Counted from the first letter of the stretch, positions 1 through 6,141 are shown. The stretch: 6,710 nt of DNA from Candidatus Methylomirabilota bacterium (GCA_003105305.1 PQAQ01000214.1:1-6710), one strand, 5' to 3'. Numbers and translations are program-made. The notes: generated from the letters alone by a model not told the origin.

Positions 1-34
1 TGCTTCGGTCACTACGCTCCCTCGCAATGACGCC
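1..34. repeat. End of a dispersed intergenic repeat
   Basis: Read on the minus strand, this stretch contains GTCATTGCGAGGGAGCG followed by GTAGTGACCGAAGCA. I recognise this as the widespread family of short, imperfectly palindromic intergenic repeats of the form 'GTCATTGCGAGG...GCGAAGCAATC', found in many environmental bacterial genomes. The two halves are partly self-complementary (TGC/GCA at the ends, GGTC against GCTCC-like inner parts). The element is cut by the window edge, so its full length and any partner copy are not visible. Identification is from memory of the family, not a search. Confidence 0.6.
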
Positions 35-158
35 ACAGGAGACCCTCGAACCGGTCAGAGCAGAAAATATCATGCGAGAGCGGGAATGTCGAGTGGTGAT
101 CTCCGACCAATTGAGGTGCAGCTTGAGGTGCTGAATTGTTGGGACAGCCGATTCCTCG

Positions 159-187
159 TTGATAAGGCATACAAATCGTGGTATTTT
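159..187 (+). promoter_or_regulatory. Putative sigma-70 promoter of vapBC
   Basis: A -35-like TTGATA (159-164) and a -10-like TATTTT (182-187) are separated by exactly 17 bases. They lie 24 bases upstream of the vapB ATG at 211, which leaves a very short 5' leader containing the ribosome-binding sequence AAGGGGGA (196-203). Position and spacing fit a promoter for the downstream antitoxin-toxin pair. Transcription from it is inferred, not shown. Confidence 0.5.
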
Positions 188-194
188 TATGCCT
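165..194. promoter_or_regulatory. 30-bp palindrome over the vapB -10 element (candidate operator)
   Basis: Outer arms AGGCATA (165-171) and TATGCCT (188-194) are perfect 7-base inverted repeats. Inside them AAAT (173-176) pairs with ATTT (183-186). In all, 22 of 30 positions are symmetric. The palindrome covers most of the promoter spacer and the whole -10 box, which is where a VapB-VapC complex commonly binds to repress its own operon. Autoregulation here is an inference from family behaviour plus position. Confidence 0.5.
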
Positions 195-210
195 AAAGGG
201 GGACTTCGCG

Positions 211-414
211 ATGAGAACTACTCTAGAGATTGATGACAGGCTCCTGAAGCAGGCGCTGACGCTCACCAAGGCCAAGACAAAGAAGGAGCTCATCCATCGC
301 TCGTTGCAGGCGGTCATCCGGCAGCAGCGGATCGAACGTCTCGTCGGAAAGCTGGGCCGCCTTCCCCTTGACCTGACGCCGGAGAGGCTTGCCAAAATGC
401 GGGCCGATGGCTGA
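211..414 (+). CDS. vapB: VapB-family antitoxin of a type II toxin-antitoxin module
   Basis: A 67-residue protein starting MRTTLEIDDRLLKQAL, the characteristic opening of VapB antitoxins: a short beta strand (RTTLEIDD), then a helix with LLKQAL and a TKKELIHRSLQ segment. The N-terminal half (about residues 1-40) should form the DNA-binding dimer. The basic and hydrophobic C-terminal tail should wrap and inhibit the PIN toxin. I chose ATG 211 because it follows the purine-rich AAGGGGGA by about 7 bases and gives the canonical family N-terminus; an in-frame start 33 bases upstream would add an untypical leader. The stop overlaps the start of vapC by 8 bases (407-414), implying coupled translation. 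A promoter and palindrome lie directly upstream, so self-repression with VapC is likely. The gene looks intact, unlike its toxin partner. Confidence 0.85.
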   Translation: MRTTLEIDDRLLKQALTLTKAKTKKELIHRSLQAVIRQQRIERLVGKLGRLPLDLTPERLAKMRADG

Positions 415-814
415 CGGATGGGTGCTGATCGACACCTCGGCCTGGATCCATGCGTTGCGGCCTTCGGGCAATGTTGCCGTCAGAGAACAGGTCCGCGCCT
501 TGCTTGCCGAGGGGCGCGCAGCGACCTGCGAGATGATCGTCCTGGAACTTGCGGGCGGCGCGCGGACAGAAGGTGAGTATCGGGAGCTCTGTGAAGACTT
601 GAAGGCGCTACTATAATGCCCGATTATCAAGCCGGTCTGGAAATCGGCCTATCGGATTACTCACACGCTGCGACGAGCCGGCTTGTCCATTCCGGCGACG
701 GATCAGCTTATCGCCGCCGTTGCCCTAAACTACTCATGCGGCCTTCTTCACGCCGACAAACACTTTGACCTGCTCGCCCGCCATGTTCGCCTTCCTATTT
801 GGAAACTGGAGTAA
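407..814 (+). pseudogene. vapC: VapC-family PIN-domain ribonuclease toxin, interrupted by an in-frame TAA
   Basis: The frame from ATG 407 to TAA 812-814 would encode 135 residues, normal for VapC, but codon 70 (614-616) is TAA. The encoded parts on both sides align end to end with a PIN ribonuclease without any length change. Asp9 lies in LIDTSAWI, Glu47 in MIVLELAGGAR, Asp99 in IPATDQLIAA and Asp117 in LLHADKHFD. These are the acidic residues that bind metal in PIN toxins, which cleave RNA such as tRNA or rRNA. After the stop, the frame resumes with PVWKSAYRITHTLRRAGLS, the usual linker between the two halves of the fold. The 69-residue truncated product would lack Asp99 and Asp117 and should be inactive. 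A recent single-base nonsense change is the simplest reading. Readthrough or a base-call error cannot be excluded. Confidence 0.8.
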
Positions 815-900
815 ATGTTGGCCATTAACGCCGAGGATTACCGATCGGCGCGCCAATGGTTGTCACGATATCTGACAATCCTTGACACTTTAAAGTTTCA
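815..900 (+). pseudogene. Possible remnant of a second PIN-domain toxin
   Basis: Immediately after the vapC stop, a frame reads INAEDYRSARQWLSRY and then a degraded TILDTLKFH. This resembles the segment of PIN toxins in which 'aedY..Ar.wl.ry.t.LRTLDALHLA' precedes the late active-site aspartate. The similarity fades after about position 900, where a run of seven C bases and unrelated sequence begin. No start site, partner antitoxin or remaining catalytic residues are visible. It could be scrap left from another toxin-antitoxin module or a chance resemblance, since only about 28 residues support the call. The longer open frame to 1012 shows no other coding signal. Confidence 0.3.
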
Positions 901-1106
901 TCCCCCCCATGTACCCCTACATCGACGGGTCGGCTGTTCGGTCGCGCGCTCCATTTCTTTCATACTTTCTAGTCACTTACAGAGACGAACGCTAATTCCT
1001 TTCCATTTCTGACCTCATTGGAATACCTGTTGCGTTTATGTCCGTACCGGTAGCGAGAATCGCAGCAATATCCTTCCTAGCACGCTAACCGTGAGGGATA
1101 TACGCT
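901..1106. other. Non-coding upstream region of the exported-protein operon
   Basis: About 200 bases with no convincing open frame on either strand. It should hold the promoter for the gene at 1107, but I see no pair of -35/-10 boxes with acceptable spacing. Just before the start codon there is GAGGGA (1093-1098), a usable ribosome-binding site with 8 bases to GTG 1107. A C7 run at 902-908 is the only notable low-complexity tract. Confidence 0.4.
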
Positions 1107-2072
1107 GTGAACCGTCTGATCGGGTCGCTCTTGTGCTTTCTCAGTCTTTCCTGCCTCTTCACACTTTCTGCCTCTGCCAAGAATCAGCAACTCCCTGTGG
1201 CCTCTGCCCCTATTGAGGTTGCCCTTGAGGGCTTAAGAGATCCCGCTTTCCTCGCCATCGATGCCGATGACATCCTGTACCTTTCGGAGGAGCGGACAGG
1301 CCGGGCGCTCCAGCTCTTTCCTGATGGCCGGGTCCTGTCTCTGATCGAGGGTCTCAAAAAGCCGGAGGGGCTCGCCATCGGTGACGATGGGATTCTCTAC
1401 ATCGCCGCCAAAAAGCTGGTGGGGGAAAAGGCGAAGGGGCTCGTCCTCGCGCGAGATTCGGATGGCCATCTGTCGGTTGTTGCCTCGGGATTCAAGAACT
1501 CGAATGGTCTCGCCATCGACCAACAAGGCAACCTATACGTGTCCACCAAAGGTCTTTCGGCGGAATCAGACAAAGACGACCATGCCGGGACGATCTTCCG
1601 GGTCGATCCCCACGGTCGTGTCAGCCGAGTTGCCAGCGGATTCAAGGACCTGCAAGGTCTGGTGGTCGATCCAAAGGGGAACGTGTTGGTGGCGGCTGAG
1701 CGGCTCCAGGGAGAGGGGGAGGCCCATGGCAGCACTGTCTTCCAAATCAATCCACAAGACGGGCAAATCACATCCTTGGTAGGGCCTGGCTTCAAGGACC
1801 CTCATAGTCTGGCCTTGGATCGCCTTGGTGCCCTCTTCGTTTCAGCCAAGCAACCAGGCCGGCATGAGACGGTACCAGAGCAAGGACTGTTGGCCAACCG
1901 GTGGAGCGCTCCTGCCGACGCCCATCGCCCTTGTCCAGGGGAGCATCGAGTCCAACGCGCCGGAGGTCGGCGTCCAAGTCAACGGCATGGTAGCCCAGGT
2001 CGATGGACCGAAGTTTGCGGCCGTGATACCGTTGGCTCCCGGCTCGAATCAGATCAACGCCGTGACTACTGA
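1107..2072 (+). pseudogene. Exported NHL-type beta-propeller protein, N-terminal part of a frame-broken gene
   Basis: Starts at GTG 1107 behind GAGGGA. Residues 1-24 form a Sec signal peptide (MNRL, a Leu/Phe/Cys-rich core, then cleavage at ASA-K), so the product is exported. Residues 43-249 hold five blade starts of an NHL/SMP-30-like propeller at about 43, 83, 129, 179 and 229. Examples are LKKPEGLAIGDDGILYIAAK, FKNSNGLAIDQQGNLYVS and FKDPHSLALDRLGALFVSAK. Blades 1-4 are complete; the fifth breaks off after about residue 249 (base 1853). From there to the stop at 2072 the translation is Arg/Pro-rich and unlike a domain, because the true frame continues one base later (see 1909-2700). NHL propellers usually bind proteins or carbohydrates rather than catalyse; no substrate can be named. 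A six-bladed ring would need about one and a half more blades, so the break probably includes a deletion. As it stands the gene is likely non-functional or truncated. Confidence 0.7.
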
Positions 2073-2700
2073 GCCGTCAGGAAACACCGCCACGGCTGCC
2101 ATTACTGTGACGGTCCCGTCTGGCGCGGTACCCCGCATGGTCCTGAGCGCCCTCCCAGCCGGCGGTATGGCGCCGTGGACGGTGGCCTTCTCGGCCCTCG
2201 ATCTCCTGTCGGTCCAGACTGCTCAGGTCGAACTGGATGCGGATGGCGATGGCGCCATAGATTTCACCGGATCAAATCTGGAGGGGCAGGTCTTCACCTG
2301 CTCTAAGCCGGGGCTCTATCTCCCGACGGCAACCATCACCGATGCCCAGGGCAACCGGTTTACCTGCAGCACCATCGTTCAGGTCTATGACCTCAACCAA
2401 ATTAACGCGCTCCTTCAGGGAAAGTGGATGGCCTTAAAAGAGAGCCTTGGTCGGGGCGATATCAATCAGGCCCTTGAATCGATTGTCATCGCTGAGCGAA
2501 AGGGATACGCAAGACTCTTATCAGCGCTCGGCTCCCAGCTCAGCAATATCGACACGATCCTCACGGATATAAGCTTTTTCTCCCTCGATGGCGACCGAGC
2601 CGAGTATCAGATGATCCGGATTGATAATGGCGTCCGCATCTCCCACTTCGTGCTGTTCGTGAAAGATCTGGACGGGATTTGGCGGCTGCGGTTCTTCTAG
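1909..2700 (+). pseudogene. C-terminal part of the broken propeller gene: Ig-like, PKD-like and NTF2-like segments
   Basis: This frame carries the continuation of the gene begun at 1107, shifted by one base; convincing protein starts around 1909-1920. Segment 1 (to about 2120) is a bacterial Ig-like domain, with VGVQVNGMVAQVDG, AAVIPLAPGSNQINA and EPSGN as its typical strands. Segment 2 (about 2130-2390) is PKD-like, with VELDADGDGAIDF (the acidic Dx-DGDG loop at 2236-2253 may bind calcium) and a closing TITDAQGNRFTCS strand. Segment 3 (about 2392-2697) starts with a helix (QGKWMALKESLGRGDINQAL) and ends HFVLFVKDLDGIWRLRFF, resembling the NTF2/SnoaL-like fold; this is the least certain part. 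No credible start codon or ribosome-binding site opens this frame, so it is not an independent gene. The stop codon (2698-2700) overlaps the ribosome-binding AGGAGG of the next gene. Confidence 0.65.
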
Positions 2701-2710
2701 GAGGCTACTC

Positions 2711-3265
2711 ATGAAGCAACTAACTCTTCTCCTGTGGGGCTTTCTGATCGTCACGTTAACGACAGGGTGTTTCGGGCGCCTGATCTACCCGAGCGACACC
2801 TATCGGGGCAAGGTCATCGATGCCGAGAGCAAAGAGCCCCTCGTCGGGGCGGTGGTGCTCGCCATCTGGTACCGGGAGGCGCCGGGTTTGGGCCACCCAG
2901 CAGAAGGCTATCACGACGCCCTCGAGGTCCTGACGGATGCGCAGGGCGAGTTCACTGTGCCGGCGAAAACGCACGTTACTACGTTCGGCAAGATCCGCGA
3001 GCCCCAGCTAGTGATCTACTACCCGGGGTACGGGTACTATAACGGCTTTCAAGTACGCCCCACCGACAAGGAGGTCAGGGCTGCCTACGAACAACGGTTT
3101 TTCCATGTCGAGTTACGCCAGTGGAAGAACCGAGAGGAGCAAATAAGAAACGTACCCTCGATCGGGGTTTCCAGAGTCCCTGAGGCAAAGATGCCGAACT
3201 TATCGCGCTTGGTAAACGAGGAGCTCCAAACCCTGGGCCTGCAACCGATTCGGCTTGGGAGGTAA
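2711..3265 (+). CDS. Lipoprotein with carboxypeptidase-regulatory-like domain
   Basis: A 184-residue protein with a lipoprotein signal: MKQ, a hydrophobic stretch (LTLLLWGFLIVTL) and lipobox LTTGC with Cys20 as the lipidation site, so it should be membrane-anchored. Residues from about 30 read TYRGKVIDAESKEPLVGAVV, the first strands of the carboxypeptidase regulatory-like (transthyretin-type) fold, followed by VLTDAQGEFTVPA, which is the typical 'tDa.G.F.ip' turn. A Tyr/Gly-rich stretch (VIYYPGYGYYNGF) sits where this fold usually has 'v...GY'. The C-terminal about 60 residues are charged and show no known domain. No catalytic residues are apparent; such domains normally have binding or structural roles. 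ATG 2711 is fixed by AGGAGG at 2699-2704, which overlaps the upstream stop codon. Only eight bases lie between this gene's stop and the next ATG (3274). It looks intact. Confidence 0.75.
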   Translation: MKQLTLLLWGFLIVTLTTGCFGRLIYPSDTYRGKVIDAESKEPLVGAVVLAIWYREAPGLGHPAEGYHDALEVLTDAQGEFTVPAKTHVTTFGKIREPQLVIYYPGYGYYNGFQVRPTDKEVRAAYEQRFFHVELRQWKNREEQIRNVPSIGVSRVPEAKMPNLSRLVNEELQTLGLQPIRLGR

Positions 3266-3341
3266 CTGAAGCCATGGACATGTCGCCCGATTCTGGATAC
3301 GCATACCTCTCATTGCTCTCATTCTCGCTGCTGCAGCAGAC
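3258..3341 (+). other. Ribosome-binding site, ATG and out-of-frame signal peptide of the phospholipase-like gene
   Basis: GGAGG (3258-3262), inside the last codons of the lipoprotein gene, is followed by ATG 3274 and ATG 3280. Read from these, the frame soon leaves the protein. In the frame of the downstream protein, bases 3288-3350 read RFWIRIPLIALILAAAADVSA, a textbook export signal ending in V-S-A before mature FKIDTH, but with no ATG, GTG or TTG before 3342. One extra C in the CCC run at 3286-3288 would join them as MDMSPR plus that signal. So either one base was lost in the cell, the assembly misses a base, or translation starts unusually. GTG 3342 has no ribosome-binding site and would remove the signal. 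Confidence 0.65.
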
Positions 3342-5591
3342 GTGTCTGCCTTCAAAATTGATACGCACCAGAAATTGAATAACGAGGCTGCGGTGGCTTC
3401 CAAACTCGATAGTTATCTGAAGGAACAGTTGGGCGTCAAAAACGGCTTGGAGGAAACATTTAATCAAAGAAAGGTCCGCCAGTGGATTGAACTTGGCGGG
3501 GCGGCCGAAGACGAGGGCTTCGGAGTCGAACCGCTCGGAGCAGCGTTTCGCTCCATCAACCACTTCCATAACCCGCTGCAGTCGTGGGATCAGGCCGGGC
3601 TCGCCGGGCGCTGCCTCGCGATCATCCCCATCAGTGGGGAAGCCTCCGTCCGCTGGGCCCAAGACCCGGCCCAAGGGCTGAGTGGGCAGGCCGCCTGGGC
3701 TGATGCCCGACAGGCCTTTTTGCAAGCGCTGACGCTGCCCTCCAAGGCTGAGCGGGACGCTGCCTGGGCCAAGACCTTTCAGATCCTGGGTCAGCAGATG
3801 CGCCTGGTCGCCGATCTCGCCGCACCCGCCCATACGCGCAACGATCCGCACTGTTGGGCGGACGGTTTCGAGGCGTGGGCGTCGACAAATAGCCGCTTGG
3901 TCCAGGACTTGCTCGCAGTTCCGCCAGTGCGGCCCGATCCCTCGATCTTCTCTCTCGGAGTTCCGATTCCTGATCCCATTGCCAAGGTTCCTATTGCGCG
4001 GCTCTGGGACACCGATCAGTACGTCACGCCTAACCCCGACCCCGACATCGCGCTCAGCCCAACCATCGGCTTGGCGGAGTACAGCAATGCCAACTCTTTC
4101 AGCGACGGTACAGTCTTCAGCAACGATAGCACCAACCTCCCCTTCCCGGCTAAGACCGGCGTGGAGCTGGGCCCGCCCGAGCCGGAGCCAAAGAAAGGGG
4201 AACTGCGCCGCTACCTTAAGAAGGTCCGCGACGGCGAACTGATCGATCACCTGGCCGTGCCCAGCGCCCTCTACGACTTCCTCCCCGAGGCCCTGCAGGC
4301 CGAAAAGAAGGGGCTCGATGATAAGGTGTTCCAGGACTACGGGGAGAAGCTGCTTCCCCGGGCAGTAGGCTATTCCGCTGTCCTGCTGGACTACTTCTTC
4401 CGCGGGTCGCTCTGGGCGCGGGCGGACTGGTATGGTGGCAAGTTAGTTCTATACCTTTCGAACGAGGGCGACGAGATCATGGAAGGCGTCTTTGAGGTCT
4501 ATGCGATCTACGACAAAGGCTCTGCCGGGGAGCGCCGAATGAAACTTGCCTCACGCGAAGGAGGAGCAGTCACGACGTTGCAGGCGGGCTCGAGTCAGAC
4601 CTTTCAGGTTGATGTTCCGTCTGGCCAGGGGCTCACACATCACTACATCCTTGTCTTCCGAGGGAGGCTCGGCGATGAAGAGGATGCCGTGGTCGGTCAC
4701 GTCTTTCTCCTGGCCCCTCGCGTACTCTTTGTTCAGCAAGAGTCCACAGCCGACATCAAATTGGACCATTGCGACCGGTTTGTCTGGCCGCCAGATCCTG
4801 GAATCCCGGATCCGGGTGAAACGATACTGGACGAGGAGATCCTCAACTGTTGGTGGACCCCTGTCAATCGCCAGATGAACGGCAGGCTTGTCAAGAACGT
4901 GGTCGACCCCATCGTAAAAAGAATCGTGGCGCGAACAGCAACCAACGCTGGCGGTACGATGAGCGCAACAATATGGGAGCGCCAGGGAGCGGAACCCGAC
5001 CCGGTCACGATGACTTTCGTTGCTCCCGACTCGCCCGTTTATTGGGATCTCTTTCTCGACGTTCAGCTTACGGACGGCTTCACCATTTCAACGAGGCTCG
5101 CCACCTTTTACGGTGGCTATTCTTCGTCCGGCAAGTCCCTATCTTATGGTTATGTAGACAGTTCAAGCTATTACAAGTACGCAGTCGAGTCCGGAAAGAG
5201 CGCGTCTCTCGGAATCAGTCGCGACCGGGGTCGCGATAAGACGATCTCCATTAGCGGGTATACCAACCCGACAAACACGTTAACAGTGCAGAGTTATGGC
5301 GGTTTTGTGGCGAGCGAAGGCGTCGTGGTGGACTCTGATGGTTACCGCGAGTATGCCTTAACCGGGTTGGAAGTGTACCAGGGCGGTTCGACAGAACCAC
5401 CCAAATATGATCCCCGTTTTGCAGTGGCCCTGAACGCCTTTAATGCCACCCCGATCGGGGAGGGGCTCCCAACAAAGTGGGAGGCGGTCATCGAGCGGGT
5501 ATATTACCGCGGAGAGGCCGAATTCCTCCAGGCGTTCATGCCGGATGTCCCACCACCGTTCACGATCCATCTGAGCGGACCGCAGCAGTAA
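3342..5591 (+). CDS. Large exported protein resembling zinc-dependent phospholipase C / S1-P1 nuclease
   Basis: The open frame gives 749 residues from GTG 3342, but the natural start is probably ATG 3274 with a one-base frame disruption (see 3258-3341). Counting from GTG 3342, the N-terminal 180 residues carry the metal-site pattern of the zinc phospholipase C / S1-P1 nuclease superfamily. His9 lies in FKIDTHQKLN, Asp57 in ELGGAAEDE, and His74 and His76 in SINHFHNPL. Asp158, His164, Asp168 and His170 lie in VADLAAPAHTRNDPH, and Glu177 in DGFEAW. Members cleave phosphodiester bonds in lipids or nucleic acids outside the cytoplasm; the substrate here cannot be told. The remaining 570 residues are not recognised. 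Residues about 346-456 look like a beta-sandwich (LVLYLSNEGDEIMEGVFEVY), and a Gly/Ser/Tyr-rich, probably all-beta stretch lies near bases 5105-5330. Translation is probably coupled to the lipoprotein gene upstream. No terminator is evident after TAA 5589-5591. Confidence 0.6.
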   Translation: MSAFKIDTHQKLNNEAAVASKLDSYLKEQLGVKNGLEETFNQRKVRQWIELGGAAEDEGFGVEPLGAAFRSINHFHNPLQSWDQAGLAGRCLAIIPISGEASVRWAQDPAQGLSGQAAWADARQAFLQALTLPSKAERDAAWAKTFQILGQQMRLVADLAAPAHTRNDPHCWADGFEAWASTNSRLVQDLLAVPPVRPDPSIFSLGVPIPDPIAKVPIARLWDTDQYVTPNPDPDIALSPTIGLAEYSNANSFSDGTVFSNDSTNLPFPAKTGVELGPPEPEPKKGELRRYLKKVRDGELIDHLAVPSALYDFLPEALQAEKKGLDDKVFQDYGEKLLPRAVGYSAVLLDYFFRGSLWARADWYGGKLVLYLSNEGDEIMEGVFEVYAIYDKGSAGERRMKLASREGGAVTTLQAGSSQTFQVDVPSGQGLTHHYILVFRGRLGDEEDAVVGHVFLLAPRVLFVQQESTADIKLDHCDRFVWPPDPGIPDPGETILDEEILNCWWTPVNRQMNGRLVKNVVDPIVKRIVARTATNAGGTMSATIWERQGAEPDPVTMTFVAPDSPVYWDLFLDVQLTDGFTISTRLATFYGGYSSSGKSLSYGYVDSSSYYKYAVESGKSASLGISRDRGRDKTISISGYTNPTNTLTVQSYGGFVASEGVVVDSDGYREYALTGLEVYQGGSTEPPKYDPRFAVALNAFNATPIGEGLPTKWEAVIERVYYRGEAEFLQAFMPDVPPPFTIHLSGPQQ

Positions 5592-5602
5592 TTTTCCGGG
5601 CC

Positions 5603-5800
5603 CTACTGATAAAAGTTCCTACGCCAGGCGTGGCGAGGGTTTCGGCCGGCAGTGGCCGGCCGTCGGAGACCGAGCAGTTGGCCTCCATGTGCGCCGGTCG
5701 GCGCACGCTGTCGCCCATCATCTCGATCCCCGACGGTACCGCCTTGAGGCTACTTGCCACAGCGATCTCCTCCAGTGGAAGCGTTGGTTGACGGTCCGCA
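5603..5800 (-). pseudogene. Decayed 3' end of a probable aldo/keto reductase gene (left copy)
   Basis: On the minus strand a frame reads RRPAHMEANCSVSDGRPL then PAETL, nearly the same as the gene end at 6591-6710 (RRPAHVEANCAISDGRPL, APETL). The DNA of the two copies is roughly 80% identical. Relative to the right copy this one lacks 13 bases after the ETL codons, so the final HAW(R)RNFYQ and its stop (complement of 5603-5605) are in another frame. Upstream the frame stays open to about 5800 (PLEEIAVASSLKAVPSGIEMM), with no start or full domain. The pattern 'GxRRPaHvEaN...sdG.pL..e.L..L..H.W.RnFY' recalls the C-terminus of aldo/keto reductases, NADPH-dependent carbonyl reductases; the active-site part is absent. 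I am confident it is a relic homologous to the right copy, less so about the family. Confidence 0.55.
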
Positions 5801-5817
5801 TTTGAGTGTGATAGGGT
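5788..5817 (+). promoter_or_regulatory. Putative promoter of the second toxin-antitoxin module
   Basis: TTGACG (5788-5793) matches the -35 consensus at five of six positions. A weak -10, TAGGGT (5812-5817), follows after 18 bases; an alternative TATGAA at 5817-5822 would give too long a spacer (23). The site lies about 40 bases upstream of the antitoxin ATG and next to an inverted repeat. The weak -10 keeps confidence modest. Confidence 0.35.
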
Positions 5818-5832
5818 ATGAATAGCTCATAC
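5816..5832. promoter_or_regulatory. Inverted repeat GTATGA-N5-TCATAC, candidate operator
   Basis: Perfect 6-base arms GTATGA (5816-5821) and TCATAC (5827-5832) separated by ATAGC, just downstream of the -10-like box and only a few bases upstream of the ribosome-binding AGAGGAGGA (5837-5845). Ribbon-helix-helix antitoxins typically bind short palindromes of this kind at their own promoter. Binding is an inference. Confidence 0.4.
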
Positions 5833-5853
5833 AACTAGAGGAGGATCAGTATT

Positions 5854-6141
5854 ATGGTCAGGACAACGATCACACTCGCCGAAGAGGAATTCGCGGATCT
5901 TAAGCGCCTGGCTGCTCAACAGGATCGCAGCATTTCGTGGCTGTTGCGACAGGCGTTCAGGCTGTCCAAGCGCAGATTGGAACGCGGCGAGCCTTATGCG
6001 ACGGAGTTTGACAGGATTTGGCAAGAGGTGGGTCGCTCGCTGCACCGGGCTAAAGTACGAACAGCCAGAGATGTCAACAACCGGGTGGCCAAACACCGCG
6101 CAACGAAGAGGCAATCGGAGGAAAAGGCCGTCACCCGGTGA
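5854..6141 (+). CDS. Ribbon-helix-helix antitoxin
   Basis: A 95-residue, strongly basic protein. Residues 1-45 fit the ribbon-helix-helix (CopG/Arc-type) fold: strand MVRTTITLAEEEF, helix A (ADLKRLAAQQD), a turn (RSISW) and helix B (LLRQAFRLSKRRL). It should dimerise, bind DNA through the RTTIT strands and repress its own operon, while the C-terminal tail (Arg/Lys-rich, about residues 50-95) neutralises the PIN toxin encoded next. ATG 5854 has a strong AGAGGAGGA ribosome-binding site (5837-5845) at good spacing. The final TGA overlaps the toxin's GTG by 4 bases (GTGA, 6138-6141), typical of coupled translation. A small palindrome lies just upstream. The gene looks intact. Its family differs from the VapB at 211, so the two modules are not recent duplicates of each other. 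Confidence 0.8.
   Translation: MVRTTITLAEEEFADLKRLAAQQDRSISWLLRQAFRLSKRRLERGEPYATEFDRIWQEVGRSLHRAKVRTARDVNNRVAKHRATKRQSEEKAVTR

Noticed and set aside
882..910. Promoter with perfect -35 TTGACA
   Set aside because: No -10-like hexamer at 15-19 bases; the spacing falls on a C-rich tract.
815..1012. A complete 65-codon gene
   Set aside because: Only the first about 28 codons resemble any protein; the rest is non-coding in character, and there is no ribosome-binding site.
1825..2700. Independent gene starting at TTG 1825
   Set aside because: The start lies inside the propeller coding frame, has no ribosome-binding site, and the first about 28 residues are shadow sequence; it is the continuation of the gene at 1107.
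3286..3288. Programmed ribosomal frameshifting at CCC to join ATG 3274 to the signal peptide
   Set aside because: A three-base C run lacks a known slippery heptamer or stimulating structure; a lost base is simpler.
3075..4250. Long minus-strand open frame of 391 codons
   Set aside because: It lies opposite the lipoprotein and phospholipase-like genes, has no recognisable domain, and its composition fits the antisense of GC-rich coding DNA.
5643..5662. Strong hairpin (CGGCCGGC, loop AGTG, GCCGGCCG) as terminator of the exported-protein operon
   Set aside because: No T-run follows, and it lies inside the former coding sequence of the minus-strand relic, where GC-rich self-complementarity is expected by chance.
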